In this document: positions 36,196 to 48,535 of the stretch, one piece after another
Position numbering within the stretch: the stretch's first letter is position 1
Layout: each line of letters opens with the position of its first letter
Source: Sordaria brevicollis
Taxonomy: Eukaryota > Ascomycota > Sordariomycetes > Sordariales > Sordariaceae
Assembly: GCA_033439795.1 (NCBI GenBank)
Contig: JAUTDP010000004.1
Coordinates: 2,604,001-2,668,000, forward strand
Direction: 5' to 3'
DNA length: 64,000 nt
Made by a program: the position numbers and the translations under genes
Notes under the pieces: model-generated
The model's input: the letters and a program-made list of their open reading frames with translations, nothing else
What the model was told of the DNA's origin: nothing
Database searches by the model: none

Positions 36196-39100
36196 ATTAA
36201 TAATCTAATTTACGATCTCCGCGCTACGAAAACTTCAATTATATTAGCTATAACCATTATTACTATTACTATTATAATTTATTACGTTATTAACTATATT
36301 CTAATTAATCGATAAGGAAATTATCGTTAAGTAAATCTATTTAAATTTTATAAATAAATTTAAGGAATAGAGCAACGAATTTATAACCTACGTTAAGGTC
36401 TTAAACTTTATTAATTATATATTAAGGGTATAATTAATTCCCTTTAAGCTTATAAAATTAATTATTATAAATTACGCTATTAAATCGTCCGCCCGCTATT
36501 ATATCGAAAAAGTTAAAGAAGCCTTCAACGATTTTGAAAATAATACTTTTATTACGCTAATCCCTCCTTATAACGCTAATAATATTCCTATAAGCGTAAA
36601 ACTTATTAAAAAATCTTTAAAAGAATAAATTAATAACATTATTACTAAATTTATTAATTTTATTATCGCGGGGTTATAAGAATATAATTATAATATTAAT
36701 ATATTTAATTACTAGTTTAAAAAATACGAAACCTTTTCGAAATATTATATTATATTTACTAAATAAATACGTAAAACCGTTTATTAAAATTATAAATTTA
36801 ATTACTTTCGGAATAACGAAAATTTCCCCTAATAATATTTTACTTTTATTAAAGGGCTATAATACTATTTTAAATAAACCCTTATCGATACCCGTAAGGC
36901 CTACTACGATTATATTAATAAACCCCTTATAATAGAACCTAAAATAGGAATAATTAAATAAATCGATAGTTAGGAAATTATAATAATTAAAATTTAATTC
37001 TACATAATCCCTAAATCCCTATTAATTACCGCTTAATTCTACAATTTTATTAAATATTTACGCCCTATTCAATTAGGTTAGGCCTTTAACGCTTTATATT
37101 AATATTATTTATAAATCGTTAATAATATTCTTAATTTCTATATTTTATCCGGGGATTTCCGTATTAAGGGCTTTAATAATAAAGTACCCGTAATTATATA
37201 AATTAAATCTAATTATAAAAATATTCGCAGGGTGTCCTTTAAAATTAGAAGCGATACTTTTAATAAATTAAAAGATACTAATATTAAGGTAGAAGACGTT
37301 TAATTTAATAAATTTTAATATAATTAGCGTAAAAAGAAATACGTAATGCAAATTAAAGATTTTAAATAAAATAGAAACTTATTATCGTTATTTCGTTATA
37401 AAATTTACGAAGAGGGTACGTATATTATTAAATATTATTAATATTTCTTTTTTAATAAGGCTTTAAACCTTCGTTAGAAATCTAACTTTAAAGTATAAAT
37501 TCGGATAATTAAAAACCTTAATAACGATTTAAAATTTAAAAGGGAGGTCGAAATTTAGAGAAAGGAAATAATTAAATAATTAATAAATCCTATCTTTAAT
37601 ATTAGTAATTAGTCTTAGAATAATTGATTTTCTAATAAGAATATTATTATAAATATTATTCTTATCCCTATTTAAATTTATAAAACTATTATAATATAAG
37701 TAATATTTTAAACGGGAGAAGGAAATTTTAATATTTACCCGCTTAAAAATTGCATTCTTCTTAATTTTAATAATTTTTTATACGTATTTAACGAAATTAC
37801 GCGTTTCTTTAATTTCCGTTACGTACCCTATAATAATAATTTATAAATTAAAAATTTATATATTATAATTTAAAATTATAAGGAGGTTAATTTCATTATT
37901 AATAGAGAAAACGGGCCTAGGAAATTACGTTTCTACGATATAGCCTTTTACCCTAATTTTATAATTAATTTTATTTCCCTATATTTATTATATAAATAAG
38001 GTTTTTTTTAGGATTATAAATTACTTAATAATTATTTTCGTAATATAAATTAATTATTCTTTTATTATTTTAAAATTCATTACTACTAAATTCTATTTAA
38101 AAAGCTTCTCTATTTACTTATTCGGACGAATTTTTATACCCGTAAGAATATAATCAATTCCTATATAAGTTATAGGTATTATTATAAAGACCCTTTTATT
38201 TAATATTTTAAATTAGAGTACTTTAATCCCTAAGTACTATCCTACTTTTATAACGTATTAGGAATTAAAATTTTATTTAAAAATAAGAAGGAGGAAGACG
38301 AAGAAAACCCTAAAATTAAATAATATAATACCTATATTTAAATAAAGATTAAATAGTAAATTAAGCGAAAATTTAAAGATAGAAGGTATAAGGTTAAAAA
38401 ACGTTTCGTTATAAATTTTTTCAATTATAAGGAAAGTTACCGAAATTATATTAATACTATATTTATTATTTATAGATTTATTAGGTATATTTAGGAATAT
38501 TTCCTCTACGACCGATTTACTATTATAATTGCAATTTATTTAAACGACCTCTTTATTCTCTTTAAAATACGATTTAACGTTATAATACGAATATTAGAAT
38601 ATAATAACGAAATTATAAAATTACAATTACTTTTAAATTTATTAACGTAATATAATATAATTATAAAATTTTTTGCCCCGTATATTTAAATATAGAACGG
38701 AAATATAGAATATTCGGGAGGTATAATTAAGGATAAAGCGCGCGCTATAAATTTAGGTATTCGTTTTCTTAAGGATTTTTGGCCGGAAATCGTTTCTATA
38801 GTAATATATTTTAATAATCGGTCCCTTAAATACCTTTATAATTGGAAATCTCCTTATAAAAAATTCTATATAATTATTACTAAGAAAATTAATAATAATA
38901 ACGACGAAATTACCCCTTATAAATTTAATATTTCTTACCTTCGAATTTATAATTATAAAATATTCGTAATAATTATTACCGTTAAAAATAAATAAAATAG
39001 GCTTTAAAAAATAAACCCTAAGGCGTAGATTAAATATTTAATCGGTTATACTTCTATAACTATTTACCGAATTTAAAACCCTATTACTAATAAAGTTATT

Positions 39101-41438
39101 AATATTTATAATATTATTTTTAATAAATATACCCTCTTTATTAATAAAGTAGAGAAGGAAGCCGAATTTTTAAAATTTATTTTAAAAGAGTTTACCGCTT
39201 TATTAAAGAAATATACCGTTAGAAAATAATTATTAAATAATTAATTTCCCTTCGATTTTATAATTAATTATACCGATATAGAAGATACGAATACTTATAA
39301 CCTTCTAAATTTTCTCTCTTTTAACCTGGTTTAAAAAGGGGAGGTAATAATTATTAAGGAGGTATAAGCCGAAGAAATAATTATTAGGGAGGTGGAGATT
39401 AACGTACCGCTTTTAAACCCCTTTAATAAAGTTATAGACCTAAAGGAGGACCGAATAGCTATTAATTACTTCGTTAATTACAATTATTTAATATTATTAA
39501 ATATATTATTATTAATTTCTTTTCTTATAGGGGTATTTGCTATAAATTATATTAAATACACTAAAAAAGAATTATTAAAAGGTTTTAAGCCTTAAAAGGT
39601 AATATTCAATACCGGACGTCTTTATTAATTTATAATTATAATATATAGGAAGAAGGTTATTAAAATAAAATTATAGCGTTCTATACATAAAGAAAAGGTA
39701 ATTATTAAAAATATAATCGAATCCCTAATTATTATTAATAAATTTTAAAGCCTTTACCGTTATTAATTACCGTTAATACCTTGCAATTATAAAGACTTTA
39801 ATAAATATCCTTTAAGCGATTTCTTTAAATAAGCCGAACGAATTTACTTCGAGAATTATAAATAAATAAAAATTTAAATAAAAGTAAATTACAACGAATT
39901 TAAAATTAAAAGTAAATAAATCTTCGATTTTATATAAATATATATTTATAAATACTTTAAAAATAATTACCTTAATAAGGTTAAAATTCGTTTAATTATA
40001 TATAGAAATTAATAAATAAGGATTATAAAATAAGAAATTTATACTTTTACCCTAGTAGGAAAATCCTTCCGCACTCTTATAATTATAATTTTATATTTTA
40101 ATTTTAAATTTATTTAATAGGACGTAATTAACGCCTTCGTAAACGTAATAATAAATAAAGAAATTTATATACGTATACCGTTAAATTATTATATTTAAGG
40201 GAAGGTATTTAAAATCCTTAAAGTATTATATAATCTTTATCGTTCCCTACTATTATAATAACGAGAATTTATAAGGATATTTAAAGCCCTAGGGTTTTAT
40301 ATAATCCTTAAAGATCTTTATATTCTAATTAACGACGGTATTTTAATCTTCTATTATATTAATAATATTATTTTCTATTATTACCCTATTAAGGAGGAAA
40401 TTGCCCGGTAATATATAAAGATTCTATAATCCTAATATAATTTAATTAAAAGAGAGGAGCTATAGTAGTTCTTAGGTATTGAGGTAATCCGCGATCGTAA
40501 GGCCCGTAAAATCTAATTATCCTAGCGGTTATACTTTTAAAAGATTTATAGGCTCGCCGACGATAAGTATATTACTTAAATCCTAATAAATAATATCGAA
40601 TTAATACCCTATAATTATAAGGCTATTAATTAATTTATTTATTAATACTAAATTAAAATCGGGTTTATATTTTACGCCGCCGTTATTATTAAATTAAATA
40701 TTGCCTTTATAATTAATCGATTTACTAAATATAATTACAACCTAAGATTAAAATATTATAAAGCTATAAATAAAGTACTATATTATTTCTTTATTACTAT
40801 AGATTTAACCTTATATTATAAAAGAGATACTAAATTTTAATTTACTTCCAACGCCTCCTTTACCGATAATTCTATCGACCGTAAAAGTTCTTAAGGTTTT
40901 ATAATAAAATTATATAGTAGATTCATTTATTAGGGAGCTTTTAAATAATTAATAATAATTACCTTTATAATTAAAATAGAATTCGTAACCCTTTTTAACG
41001 TTATTAAAAAAGTATTATATATTATAAGGCTATTTAAAAATCTTATACTAAAACTCTCTAACCCTATCCTAATTCTCGAATATAATAATATTTAAACACT
41101 TAGAATCCTAAATATAAAAATATTAAAATTAGTAATTAAATTCCGTTATATCGATATTTACTAATATTAATTAAAGTAGGAAATATAATTAAGGATAATT
41201 AAAGTATAATATTTCGAAATTTCAAAAATACCCGTAAACGGTATAATTAAAATATTAACCGTAAAAAAATACTAGGAATTTAAGAAATTAATAGGGATAG
41301 ATTTTATACGAAATAAAGAAGGTTATTAGCGGGTAAAATATTTAAGGATTAAAGAAATAGATAAGGAGGAGTAATTAGTTTTATATAAATAGTTTTAAAT
41401 TTGTCCATTTCAGGAAATAGACTACATTTGGGGAGGTA

Positions 41439-41626
41439 TATTAAATTAGAGGGTAGATTCGATTAATAGAAATAGGCTTACGTAAGGCGCCCTAGCCACT
41501 AAATTTTGGTTGTAGACCTTCCTAATAGTTTGGGCACCCCCAACTCGGGTTCCACAGAACTCTTTTGAATATACACATCAATTTTAACCCTCAATTACGA
41601 TATCCACTTTATTGTGCAATCTGATA
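41439..41626 (+). repeat. 3' LTR of the copia element
   Basis: 188 bp, the same length as the 5' LTR. It begins TATTAAATTAGAGGG and ends CTGATA; the lost TG and CA ends are RIP-type transitions relative to the 5' copy. Confidence 0.92.
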
Positions 41627-41631
41627 GTATT

Positions 41632-43644
41632 TGCGGATGGTCTAATACCCTGCCCGTGCTTTTCTTGGGTCACAGAATCAGGAGTCGCCCGCGAACCGTT
41701 AGCTTTCACCCTGGTTGTTTTGTCAACGTCTGAGGAATTCTCCGAACATCATCATGTCCAAAGTCCTTGCTAACAGCTTACCCCAAATCTCCAACGATAT
41801 ACTGTTAGCAAACTACCATCGAGCCCCTGGCACAACCGCTCGGCTCGGTGGGTTTCGGTTCCATCGCAGGGGTGTCAGTGTTCGGTTACCCCCATGCCAT
41901 GCCACCCCTTGTTCTTAGCCTCCTTCTTCCCCACAAACAAAACAACCTCAATGATTGCTCCAACTTCCCCTTCCCGGGCGCGTGTTGACGCGGCCTTTCA
42001 CCTTTTCTCGCCAGAGAACACCAGATGCTGAAACTCCGTCACCCTTCACCCTTGCGGCTCAAAGGGGGCTCTTGCTACCTATGGACATGGGTTGTGTAAC
42101 GAAGCGAAGTTCCATCGTTCGTCTGATTTGACTACCCAGACGACAAGACTTCAAGACACCAAGGCCATCAAGGTGCTCACTGCGGCCTACAACTCGTGGC
42201 CAACTTGCCAACCGCGGAGCTCGATTTTGAAACACGACAAAGAGGCATCATGGCGACAAGGTTATTGACAGTTGGACAGGACGGACTGTTACTCATTGCC
42301 GATATCGAAGGCATGCCGAGGTCATTTTCGAAGTGAGAAGTGAGGAGGGGTGAGCAAGGTCGGCAAGGTCAACGAGGTGAACGTCACAGTCAATCAAGCG
42401 CTTATGGAGTCTCTTCTTATGAACGGATCGTCAAGTCGAATGTTGACCTTTCTACTTGGCAAGCTTTGGTTGAGCTACATTCGACAGTCCTTTGCTACGA
42501 TGATGTGCGGATCGTGCCGCCGCCGAACCAAAGTTGAAGTGTCGACTTCAAGAAGAAAAAGGCCCTGGACTTACACAAGTATGCCCATCATAGCTAGAAG
42601 CACGAGGTCAAACTAGCCGTTCCTAGCCTGGCAAGCGTGCACTTTCTCAGAATGCCATGGCATATCGGTCAGATCATTGATCCTTGAGGATCTATCAAGT
42701 GAGCAGATCTGAACAATTTCCAACCATGTTAAGCTTAGTCACTTATTCACTTACACCGGCTTGACGGGAAACAATCCCGTGGCCAAGCGGCCGTTTCTCC
42801 TATTTACTTCTCCATCCTCCCGAAATCGTGCTGTTTCTCGGTTTGCCCAGCAATGGATTTCTCCATCTTCATCTCATGAACGGGTTACATTCTCGTATTT
42901 CCCCTTATCTCGACGACGACATGTCGTTGTTGAACAAGGGGCCCAGGCAAAAGCCGCCCAGTACTACGGTACAAGGGTTGAGGAAGTCTACCTATACACA
43001 CCCTTCCCTCGCTTATACCTCAGATTTCTAAGCTCGGCTTGGCTTGCTACACGGAACAAAACATCGAGGCCTTTCCGCGCTCCGGTCAGGCCTATCCTCC
43101 CTGTTGAACATCGTTGACGTCCTATGAAACAATTTCTTCTTTGGTTCTCTCGCTCCGGCTTCGAGCGGAGCCGACGCCCTGGCTTCATGGGCTTCCATGG
43201 CAGCGGTTCAGGATGAGGGTCCTATTCAATGCTACGATGCAATGAGGAAAAGGATCCGCCCGAAGAGTCGGTATGTGCAGGGCTTGTGTTGGTGGCAGAA
43301 GGAGATCATGGAACACATGGTGGATTCTTCTCGGCCATGGGGGATGACCTTAGAATCATGGTATATAAGTCGTGATCGCCCTTCCATCGATCAGAGATTC
43401 AGAAGAAACATTCTCGCTAACCACCACTTCGTTCTTTCAAGCTTTGTCTTACTCGCCCTTCTTTCGTTCCATAAGCTGGTTCTGTGAACTTTGCTTTCGC
43501 TTCTCAACACTCTTTTTTTTTTCAACAGGCTCATCCTTTGACAGGTCGGCCCATTCATCATCTGCATATACAACAAACTAGAACACCTGTTTTCATACAA
43601 ACAAGCATATCACAGAACTCAGCATCCCCCAAAAAGACGACAAG
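41632..43644. other. Intergenic 2 kb, promoter of the secreted repeat protein
   Basis: No gene seen; composition returns to normal at the LTR boundary. Short frames at 42.3-43.1 kb carry no recognisable motif. Confidence 0.5.
43362..43369 (+). promoter_or_regulatory. TATA-like box of the secreted repeat protein gene
   Basis: TATATAAG about 280 bp before the start codon, followed by a pyrimidine-rich leader. Confidence 0.45.
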
Positions 43645-45340
43645 ATGAAGTACAACGCTACCCTCCTTGCCCTGGCCGTCGCCACCGTCGCTTCCGCCCG
43701 CGAGCTTCCCTACCAGAGCTCTTCCAAGCGCGAGGTCCCCCAAGAGCACTCCCACGAGGAGATCCTGCGCGTCACCAACGCCAACCTCAAGCTCAACAAC
43801 CCTCTCAACATCCAGGACGCCGTCTTCTCCCTTCTTGGTGACGCCGCTGCCCAACAAGGTGCCGGCCAGGTCACCAACCTGGACTGCTTTCAGCAAATCG
43901 TCGCCGACCAGGCCTTTACCAACGCCAAGGCTGCCGGTGACCTCGACGGCCAGGTCAAGGCCGTTCTCTTCCGCGCCATCGAGCGTAACACCGGCAAGGT
44001 CGGTCTTGCTAGCGTTATCTGCAACGAGACCGCCACGAACCCCGAGATTGCCGCTATCACTCAACATCAGGATCCCGCCAGTGAGGAGGGCAAGGCCGGC
44101 AATGCCGATATCGAGTTGGCGGTTGCCAAGGTGTTGAAGGGACTTGGTGCTGATCCTTTGTTGGCGCTGGAGAGTGCTACCTTCCCTCCTGGTGATGTGA
44201 GTCCTCCTTACGGTATATGCCTGGTCAGAAGAGCGGTTCGCTGACGGGAATGGTGATACAGCTTAACGATGCCACTGGCGCCGGCAACACCTGCGATGAT
44301 GAGAACGATACTAAGGGGTGCATCTTTACGTTGAACCTCCTTACTCCGGCAGTTACCGAGGAGGAGATCCTGGCTGCTGTTGGTGGTGATGATGGCACTG
44401 CTGGTGAGTGACAGTCGAAAAATGAGTTGATAGATTTTGTTCCGATTACTAACTCGTGTGTAAAGAGGATGAAGTTTGCGAGGATGATGGTACCGGCCAG
44501 GATGATACCATTGACGATGGTGCCGATGATGACCTTGATGATGAGGACGAAGTTTGCGAAGATGACGGTACCGGTGATGACAACACTGGTGGCGACAACA
44601 ACAATGGCGGCGATAACAACAACGGTGGTGACAACAACAATGGCGGCGATAACAACAACGGTGGTGACAACAACAACGGCGGCGACAACAACAACGGAGG
44701 TGACAACAACAACGGAGGTGACAACAACAATGGAGGTGACAACAACACCGGCGGCACCGTCAACGTCCAATCCTTCACCGGCACCCTCGGCGGTCCTGCC
44801 CCGGCTGTCCTCTTCACCGCCGGCGCCCAGCGTCCCTTCTCCGTCAACGGTAACACCTTCCTCCAGTCCTCCGCCGCCCTCTCACGCTCGTGCGACATCC
44901 AAAACAACGCCTGCTTCAACGCCGCCAACTCGGGCCAGCTCACCGGCGGCACCGCCCAGTGCGCACAGCAGACCAACGAGTGCAAGGCGGCCGCCGCCCA
45001 GACGACCGTCAAGTTCCGCCGCGAGACCCTCAAGCTCGGCCGCCGTCAGCAGAACGGTGGTGGTCTTGACTTTGGCACCTGCGGCACCCCCAAGATCCAG
45101 TTCGCTGCTGGTCTGGACGGTCGCAAGGAGGCAAGCTTCCAGGCTGTTAACAACGCGGATTTCAACCATGGCAGTGCCCTTAACATCAAGATCATCAGCG
45201 ACTTTGTCTGCCAGCGTCTCCAGGATGCTTGCAAGGCCAGCGCCGAGACTGTGGCTACTTGCAAGCAGGCTAGCGCCGCTGCGAGCAGTGTGAAGGGACA
45301 GCAGGCTGCTTTCCTTTTCAACGCTGCTCTTGGTGTTTAA
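43645..45340 (+). CDS. Secreted cell-wall-type protein with GGDNNN repeats
   Basis: There are three exons: 43645-44196, 44262-44403 and 44466-45340. Phases agree and give 522 residues. A signal peptide (MKYNATLLALAVATVASA) is followed by a possible KR processing site (SSKREVPQ). The order is: a helical N-terminal part, an acidic Cys-containing linker (DEVCEDDGTG twice), about nine GGDNNN repeats, then a globular C-terminal domain with FSVNGNTFLQSSAALSRSC and three further Cys-containing blocks (CDIQNNAC, CAQQTNEC, VCQRLQDAC). This C-terminal domain resembles one found in secreted fungal wall or surface proteins of unknown function. No GPI signal is visible at the C-terminus, so it may be secreted or held by other bonds. 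The exact role is unknown. Confidence 0.85.
44588..44749 (+). repeat. 18-bp coding tandem repeat (GGDNNN)x~9
   Basis: About nine in-frame copies of an 18-bp unit encoding Gly-Gly-Asp-Asn-Asn-Asn. Third-position differences (GGT/GGC/GGA) among units show partial ageing. Confidence 0.92.
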
Positions 45341-46087
45341 ACCAGTCACTCGCTCACTTGATGGGGGGGTGTATTAGTCTACCTCTAGCTGATCTTCATC
45401 GGGGAGGTGGTTTGTTAAGAAGTGTTTGGTGGTTTGTTGGCAATTCTATAAGTGTATAAAATTATTTCTGAAATGAAACCTGAGTTGGGCATATCAACAA
45501 GCGTCCGAATGACAAATGAAATGCAGCTGGTGAAGATGATATCCGAATGTTCAGTCCACTTACACGCACCTTCTACTGCCACTTCAAGCCCGCGGGTCCT
45601 GCCATCCCGTCCCAAGCCTCCCGTCCCGTCCCCTCCACCACCTAGCTACGGGTACATAAGGCACCCTCCCTAGCCCCTCTAGCACAACAGGTCCTGCTAT
45701 AGTCGTATGGCGCAGTGGTCAAGGAACCGGGCCGTTGATGAACCACGGGTCACCGGGTTCGTAGAGTTACAGCTAGGGCGTCACCGGTTGAGTAGTGGCG
45801 CTACTTAGGCAATTTAAGCTTTTACCATTTTTATCGCGGCCGCATTTGAACGAAAAATACATAGTGTAAGGATGATTGTCGAGTTTCGAGCTTTTTTTTC
45901 TTTTTTTCTTATTGTTTTAAAAGTAAGGCCGGTGTGCAAAATATTCCCCTCGCGGTGGGTGAGGAGGTCCTGCTTCTTAAAGATCTTGGATACATCTGAT
46001 ATTGAAGACGACAGATACACTTTCAACACCACATTGCGTACGTCATACAAAATACGAGATCCTCATTCTAGATTTGGAGAACGTATC
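45341..46087. other. Convergent 3' region
   Basis: This lies between the secreted-protein gene and the HET gene. No protein gene; it contains the tRNA-like segment described separately. Confidence 0.5.
45700..45800 (+). other. tRNA-like or SINE-head segment (A and B box)
   Basis: TGGCGCAGTGG at 45708-45718 matches the Pol III A box, and GGTTCG at 45756-45761 is the core of a B box at a normal distance. I could not fold a clean cloverleaf: the T arm lacks its partner and no anticodon loop is convincing. A second GTCACCGGTT copy follows about 35 bp later. It may be a degenerate tRNA or the head of a SINE. Confidence 0.4.
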
Positions 46088-48535
46088 CTACCCAACTATG
46101 CCCCCTATCTCCCTAAAATCCAAAACAGCAATATCATAATCCGGATTCTTCCTAATCTTCACCCTCAACACCATCCCCTCCCCGACATCAAACTCCCACT
46201 CCCTCTTTTTCCTTGTCCTTTTCCCCTTTTTACCCTCTGTACCACCACCAGCATTTATTCCTCCTGCTCCTGCTCCAGATCCGCCCATAACAACCCCCCT
46301 CTCCCCCATCACCTTAACCAGTTCCCTCTCACTCTTCACCCACATAACTCCTCCTGTGCCCTCATTCCTCAGCACACCAACCTCAACCCATTGCTCATCA
46401 TCACCCCTCGTAGTCGATCTCACGACCCAAAAAACCAACAGAAATCCTAACCCGACCGGGTCCATCCCATGCCGGAAAGCCAGTGCCCTGGGAACGCCCG
46501 CTTTGTGCAAGCTGAAACATGGTTGTTGCGAAAAGTCGGCGCGGTCGGTGACTTCGGACCACCTGTCCAAATACCAGCACCCGGAGCCGTCGGCGGCTAA
46601 GCGGGGGATGGTGTGGGAGAGTGTCCAGGGGAGGTTTGCGTTGCTGGTGGTTGTTGAGGGAGGGATGGGTAGGGAAGTGGGGGAGAAGTAGGATGGTGAG
46701 GAGGAAGGGTAGAGGTTGGGTGTTGAGGCTAGGGAGATGGGAAAGGGCTGAATGGCTGTAGTGGGAAGGGGTGGTGACGAGGTAGTGTCAGATGAAGGAA
46801 GTAGGGAAGGCGGGATGCGGACTAGACACCGAGCCCACTTTGGTACGGGAGGCCGGAGGAGGATTTCGGTGCCTGTTAGGGAGAGATGGAGGGTGAGGTA
46901 GTTATTGTTATCACACTCGAATCCGTGTTCCATTGGCTCTGCAGATGTGAAGAAACGCTGGATATCCGATGGAGGCACCAAAAACCGCGAAGGAAAATGA
47001 ACGCGCTTGAAGTGGCCAGCTGAGTCGGTGCAAAAGGTGATGCCGACTGTGTATCGTTCCCCTTTGGTGGTAGAATTGGGTGAAAGGACTGTGCAGCCGA
47101 ATAGAGGAACGAGCATGATGTCTTTAACTTTGTGTTTTAGAAAAGAGTAGTTGAAGGAGCGATATCGGCTGTCATGAAGGTAGGCGGATTCAAACTCGTC
47201 GATGCGGCGGGGAAAGTATATCAGATCAGCAGCGGTAGTACCCTCCTCTGCGATCTCGAATGGGTCTTCTTCAGTGGATGGGTTGTTGACGTGAACCATG
47301 GAGCCCTCAAGAGAGCCGAACACGTTCCAGTAGGATCTGTAGACCATGTGGTCGTCGGTGTGGCGGGCGTTGAAATCTGATACCGGGACACGCATTCTCA
47401 GGAGAGAGGAGCCGATGATCTCGTGGTAGAAGTTGCTGTTGTTGTTGGGTTCGTGACTTTTTCTATCACTGTTATTGTAGTTGTCACCACCCATAACTCC
47501 ATCGGCAGCAATCCACGTAATCCCCCCACAACTCTCAAACATGCTCGGCGAGTGGGCCAAAACCCCCTCGATAACCGCATACGAGTCTGAGCTCGCCCAG
47601 GCCAGTATACTGGGATCGTAACACTGCCTCATGATCTCCAGCTGAAGCCTCTTGAAGGCCTTCTGTCCTTCCCCGTACAGCAGCGGCATGTGGACGTCGA
47701 ACAGCCCCATCAAGCAGTACGCCTCGTCCTCGATCCTGGTCGTCCGTCTTGTGGCTGCCCAGGACATCCGCTGCGCGACACTGAAGTCGTCTAGCTTTCT
47801 CTCCATTCGTAATAGCCCGGCGTCTATGCCCGTAATGGCGGCAATGTCATCGCTAAGTGACTCGCGCGTCCCTATCTCACGCCACAGGCGATCGCAGAAG
47901 ACCACGTCTGATGGAGCTATGAGTTCTTGGAGTGTCCAGCCGCGAGTGAACCACTTGCTTCCGTAAAGCAGCTCCTCCATCTCATCTGCTATGGACATCG
48001 CATCACGGTTGTCGCCGCTGTCTGACATAGGGTGGTCCAGATACGTAGGCGATCGGTGTTGCGGTAGCCTTTCTAGGAGACTTATGTCGCTGAGATAGGC
48101 ATAGCAGACCTCGGCATCGTGGTACCACTTGAACATGGAATTAATGGCTTCGGATAGCTCTGCGCTGGAGGACTTGTCAATGCAGCAAGTGTCTATCCAG
48201 ACGTAGCGGTAGCCTTCAGTGCGAGCTTTGGCGCAACAGCCCAGGATCTTGGAGTAGCCCTTCTTCGAAGTGAGAGGATTGGTCTTGGCCACCCCATGGC
48301 TCCCGAAGTCAAAATGATTATTCGTTCCTGTATTGGTTCTTGACGATGATGTCGTGTTATAGCCGCTGTCAACGAATGGTGATACTGTCCCTGGTCCTGG
48401 CGCCCTTGCTAGGTCTTGCATGTCCTGGAAGGACACTTCCTCCGCGCCCCAGGTATGGGAGAGAATAGCGTACGCACATCTCGGGCCATTATCAAACAGC
48501 TCAACTTGCAGTGTCTCAACGTTTAAGAGGCGCAT
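46088..48535 (-). CDS. HET-domain protein (heterokaryon-incompatibility type)
   Basis: A single exon gives 815 residues from the ATG at 48535 (MRLLNVETLQVELF), the usual start of this family. The N-terminal HET domain is complete by eye: YAILSHTWG (about residues 22-30), YVWIDTCCIDKSSSAELSEA, WYHDAEVCYAYLSD, and FTRGWTLQELIAP. The region after it (QRMSWAATRRTTRIEDEAYCLMG, PLLYGEGQKAFKRLQ) is the conserved extension seen in HET-D/E-like proteins. There is no NACHT or WD-repeat part, so it is a stand-alone HET protein with a C-terminal region of unknown function. HET proteins trigger cell death when incompatible strains fuse; which alleles this one recognises, if any, cannot be told. Confidence 0.9.
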   Translation of the reverse strand: MRLLNVETLQVELFDNGPRCAYAILSHTWGAEEVSFQDMQDLARAPGPGTVSPFVDSGYNTTSSSRTNTGTNNHFDFGSHGVAKTNPLTSKKGYSKILGCCAKARTEGYRYVWIDTCCIDKSSSAELSEAINSMFKWYHDAEVCYAYLSDISLLERLPQHRSPTYLDHPMSDSGDNRDAMSIADEMEELLYGSKWFTRGWTLQELIAPSDVVFCDRLWREIGTRESLSDDIAAITGIDAGLLRMERKLDDFSVAQRMSWAATRRTTRIEDEAYCLMGLFDVHMPLLYGEGQKAFKRLQLEIMRQCYDPSILAWASSDSYAVIEGVLAHSPSMFESCGGITWIAADGVMGGDNYNNSDRKSHEPNNNSNFYHEIIGSSLLRMRVPVSDFNARHTDDHMVYRSYWNVFGSLEGSMVHVNNPSTEEDPFEIAEEGTTAADLIYFPRRIDEFESAYLHDSRYRSFNYSFLKHKVKDIMLVPLFGCTVLSPNSTTKGERYTVGITFCTDSAGHFKRVHFPSRFLVPPSDIQRFFTSAEPMEHGFECDNNNYLTLHLSLTGTEILLRPPVPKWARCLVRIPPSLLPSSDTTSSPPLPTTAIQPFPISLASTPNLYPSSSPSYFSPTSLPIPPSTTTSNANLPWTLSHTIPRLAADGSGCWYLDRWSEVTDRADFSQQPCFSLHKAGVPRALAFRHGMDPVGLGFLLVFWVVRSTTRGDDEQWVEVGVLRNEGTGGVMWVKSERELVKVMGERGVVMGGSGAGAGGINAGGGTEGKKGKRTRKKREWEFDVGEGMVLRVKIRKNPDYDIAVLDFREIGGIVG

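Larger units (their letters stand above)
36008..41626 (+). mobile_element. RIP-decayed Ty1/copia LTR retrotransposon
   Basis: The element is 5619 bp, bounded by two 188-bp direct repeats and a perfect 5-bp duplication GTATT (36003-36007 and 41627-41631). Plus-strand coding relics sit in one frame near the 3' end: a decayed reverse-transcriptase active site reading Y-I-N-N at 40355-40366 (from Y-V-D-D), FLGIEVIRDR at 40469-40498, and a block like the copia GSLLYAAV...DIAFA motif at about 40661. The order and motifs are those of Ty1/copia. A purine-rich tract (TTTGGGGAGG) lies just before the 3' LTR. The interior is very AT-rich, nearly free of CA and TG, and full of stops, so no protein can be made. 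No gag or integrase domain could be read with confidence. Confidence 0.92.

Noticed and set aside
39392..39595. 67-codon frame inside the copia relic
   Set aside because: Chance open stretch in RIP-mutated DNA; it has no retroelement motif.
44225..44770. Val/Ile-rich minus-strand frame and two other frames over the repeat
   Set aside because: These are shadows of the 18-bp GGDNNN repeat, which leaves all frames open.
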